From Knoxdaviesia capensis (lineage: Eukaryota > Ascomycota > Sordariomycetes > Microascales > Gondwanamycetaceae): a DNA stretch of 64,000 bases. This document shows positions 61,815 through 64,000 of the stretch, piece by piece; position 1 is the stretch's first letter; every line of letters begins with the position of its first letter. Below the pieces are notes generated by a model. That model worked only from the letters and a program-made list of their open reading frames with translations, had not been told where the DNA came from and searched no databases. The translations under genes were made by a program, and so were the position numbers. The DNA lies in NCBI GenBank assembly GCA_001510575.1, contig LNGK01000007.1:1606151-1670150 (forward strand), written 5' to 3'.

Positions 61815-64000
61815 ATGCTGAGACTGAGAAAGCAAAACACCCCTACTCAGGGGTACAATGCCATAGATCCCACGCGTAAGTCGTCCCTGACTCTGTTGCT
61901 CTGTATCGTCTCCTCCACCTCTCCGTGCTTCCCTTACAGCCCAAACACCAGACAGAGGCATTAGTAGCTGCCACTCGGTGTCCTCTTCGTTTCCAGTCCC
62001 CAATCTTTTCTCCCTCTGCCTGTCTACTTGAGCTCTGGGTCATAGTGTCCCGGACCCTGTAGATTTGTATCAGGGGGGGTGTCCTTGCAACCCTCCCTCT
62101 TCCTCTATGCCACTCTCGCACTCCTGCTGGCTTTTGGGAGTTTGACTACCCCCTGGGCAGTTGCAGGCTCCCCAATCAGCCGTCTGTCCATGCAGTTAGC
62201 TTGCCATAGTCGGGCTCCTCTTCCTAGCTGTCTATCCCCTCTCCTCATCTTCCATCGTCGTCTTATTCTCACTTCTCATCTTTGTCTCTTCTTGCTTCTT
62301 TTCTACCCTGCCTTGCCCTGCCCTGCCCTAATGCAAGTCCCAGCTGCGTGACTGTTTGATTTCCATTTGTCTTCTTTCTCCCGTCTGCCTTGCCGGGTTC
62401 TCCCTTGGACACACGCATCGTCGGCCGGCATTTACACGCTCGCTTTTATACCAACACGCTCGCTTTCTTCCCGGAAACATTCACTCTCGTTTTACCTCCC
62501 TTCTATTTTTTCCCTCTGTTCTGCTCTAGCTACTGCCGCTGTGTCATCGCTTGCCGACATCTTCAGTCTGTCGTTACTTGCTTGTGTCTTTGGACTTTGG
62601 CCCGTCTCTCGTTGACAACAGCTCCCTTTGGCTTCTTTAACATTCTCCTTTCGCTTTGCTACTTGGAGAGAGAAAAGGCGACCGTTTGATTTTCTAGAAG
62701 TGTCCACTAACCAACGGTCATCCTGGATTCTTCTCCGAAAACAGGCCGGAAGGCCGTGCGGAAGAGGGGCTTCCTCGCCCGCTTCTACTGCCTGATCATC
62801 GTCATCCTCGTCACCGTCGGCCTGCTCGTGGCTGTGCGGCTCATCCACCGCAATGTCCCCGACGGCGCCAAATCCGAGTACAAGTACCCGGTCCTGAAAC
62901 GTGATCTCGATGGCCTGAACTCGACGTCGAGTCACTGGCTTGACGTTGATGCTGACTATGACGGAGTGGCCGCGCCGGAAGACCCCGTTGAGACGGCCAA
63001 GCCCGATCCGGTATTAGTCGAGTTTCACCGTATCGAGCTGCTGCTGCGGTCCGCCATTGTTGACCCATTTGCGTCTTCGGCAACCCCCGGTGATGCCGCT
63101 GCTTCGGTAGTCCGGAGACAGTTGGCTCCTCCCACCGGGCCTGCGAACCCGTGGCTGGTGCCGACGCTGACGGTGCGGCCGTCGTTCCAGCCGGTTTTCA
63201 ACGCCGAGGATCCGTTCCTGGTCACACAAACCACGACGGTGACCACACCACCCTTTTTGTTTGACCCGCCCGACATCCCAACACTGATCATCGCCTTGCC
63301 GTCATCATCGACCCGGAGATCGTCAACTCCGCCGGGGTCGACGACTCGCCCTCCGCTGGTACTTGGAGATCTTCCGCCGATTAGAATCGCCACGCTGTTT
63401 CTCCCTACGAGCACTACTTCATCGGTATCGTGCCACTCGCGCTCCGAGACGCGTGTGTGCCTTGACGGAGAGTGCTCCTGCATTCCGCGGTCGACCACCA
63501 GCACCCCCACATTCGTGATCCCGCACCTGCCGACTACCTTCCGCATCCCGACTCTGATCCCGACTCTGCCGGAATCTACCACAGCGTACCTGTCGTCCTG
63601 CCCGCCGTGGCGGGTGAAGAGTTGCCCGTGTCCCACCGGCCAGCTGCGGGTGTGCCGCGACTCGGAGTCGTCGTGCACGTGCGAATTGGCGCAGCCGTGC
63701 CAGGCGGGCTACCGCGACGTGTGCAACACCTTCGCGTGCTGGTGCGAGGAGATGCCGCCGCCGACGGTCACCTGCGCGTACGGCGTGGCCACCTGCGTGG
63801 GCGACGTGTGCACGTGCCCGTGCCCGCCGGGGTATGCCAGGGTGTGCGCCAGCCTGCTCACGTCGTGCGTCTGCCAGCCGGTCACGCAAACGGTGTCGTG
63901 TCCCGAGGGGTCCGACGTCATCTGCGACGGCGACTACTGCTACTGCGCGGATGTGTTCTGCGGCGACGTGGCGCCGAGCTGCAACGACGGCGTGTGCTCG
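61815..64000 (+). CDS. Cysteine-rich repeat membrane protein (3' end outside window)
   Basis: Proposed exons are 61815-61875 and 62745 to beyond 64000, giving 439 residues so far. The 869-nt intron has donor GTAAGT, branch CTAAC near 62706 and acceptor ACAG; it is long for this window, and a small extra exon inside it is possible. The N terminus (20 residues, MLRLRKQ...) plus a basic stretch (RRKAVRKRG) precedes one hydrophobic segment at about 34-54, so a type II single-pass topology with an external C terminus is likely. Next comes a Thr/Pro/Ser-rich stalk (about 100-245) suited to O-glycosylation. From about 250, units of the form C-x2-G-x4/5-C-x(3-6)-C-x-C repeat to the window edge; examples are CPTGQLRVC and CPPGYARVC. 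I do not recognise the family. Adhesion, metal binding or wall association are guesses. Exon 2 is open throughout with high-GC coding character. Confidence 0.75.

Noticed and set aside
1..64000. CRISPR arrays, rRNA genes, intact transposons
   Set aside because: No regularly spaced repeats, rRNA-like blocks, reverse-transcriptase or transposase motifs, or long terminal repeats were seen on either strand.

Overview
The window looks like nuclear DNA of a filamentous ascomycete (Pezizomycotina), most likely a Eurotiomycete. The evidence is short introns of 64-113 nt with GTAWGT donors, CTRAC branch sites and YAG acceptors; long pyrimidine-rich leaders ahead of genes; and families typical of these fungi (a Clr5-domain regulator, a fungal HNH nuclease relative, a fungal caspase-like family). 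One ambiguous base (n) is present at position 51. The lineage is inferred from protein resemblance by eye; no search was run.

Only four intact or edge-cut genes can be supported. (1) PRI2, the DNA primase large subunit, lies on the minus strand at 25161-26854 with two introns and all four Fe-S cysteines; upstream are three ACGCGT boxes of the kind MBF uses for S-phase genes. (2) A serine/threonine protein kinase is at 34668-36967 (plus strand, one coding intron and a probable 530-nt 5'-UTR intron). (3) A 1349-residue glutamine-rich protein with an internal Clr5 domain is at 51727-55913 (plus, two introns). (4) A single-pass membrane protein with tandem cysteine-rich repeats begins at 61815 and runs off the right edge.

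Between PRI2 and the kinase is a small gene graveyard. At 27632-28621 (plus) there is a caspase-like reading frame with two in-frame stops. At 29075-30036 (minus) there is an HNH endonuclease relative with a frameshift and an apparent deletion in its catalytic region. They face each other.

The rest is very sparse: 1-25160, 36968-49579 and 55914-60772 hold no gene I can support. They contain microsatellites (notably GT/CA arrays), homopolymers, scattered telomere-type TTAGGG motifs, a 20-bp inverted repeat, a 42-bp tandem duplication and TACTG-type hairpins. Long stretches without genes are unusual for a Eurotiomycete. The GC is not low, so classic RIP decay to AT-rich DNA is not the obvious explanation. 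The intact genes have unrelated roles and do not look like one operon-like or cluster system.
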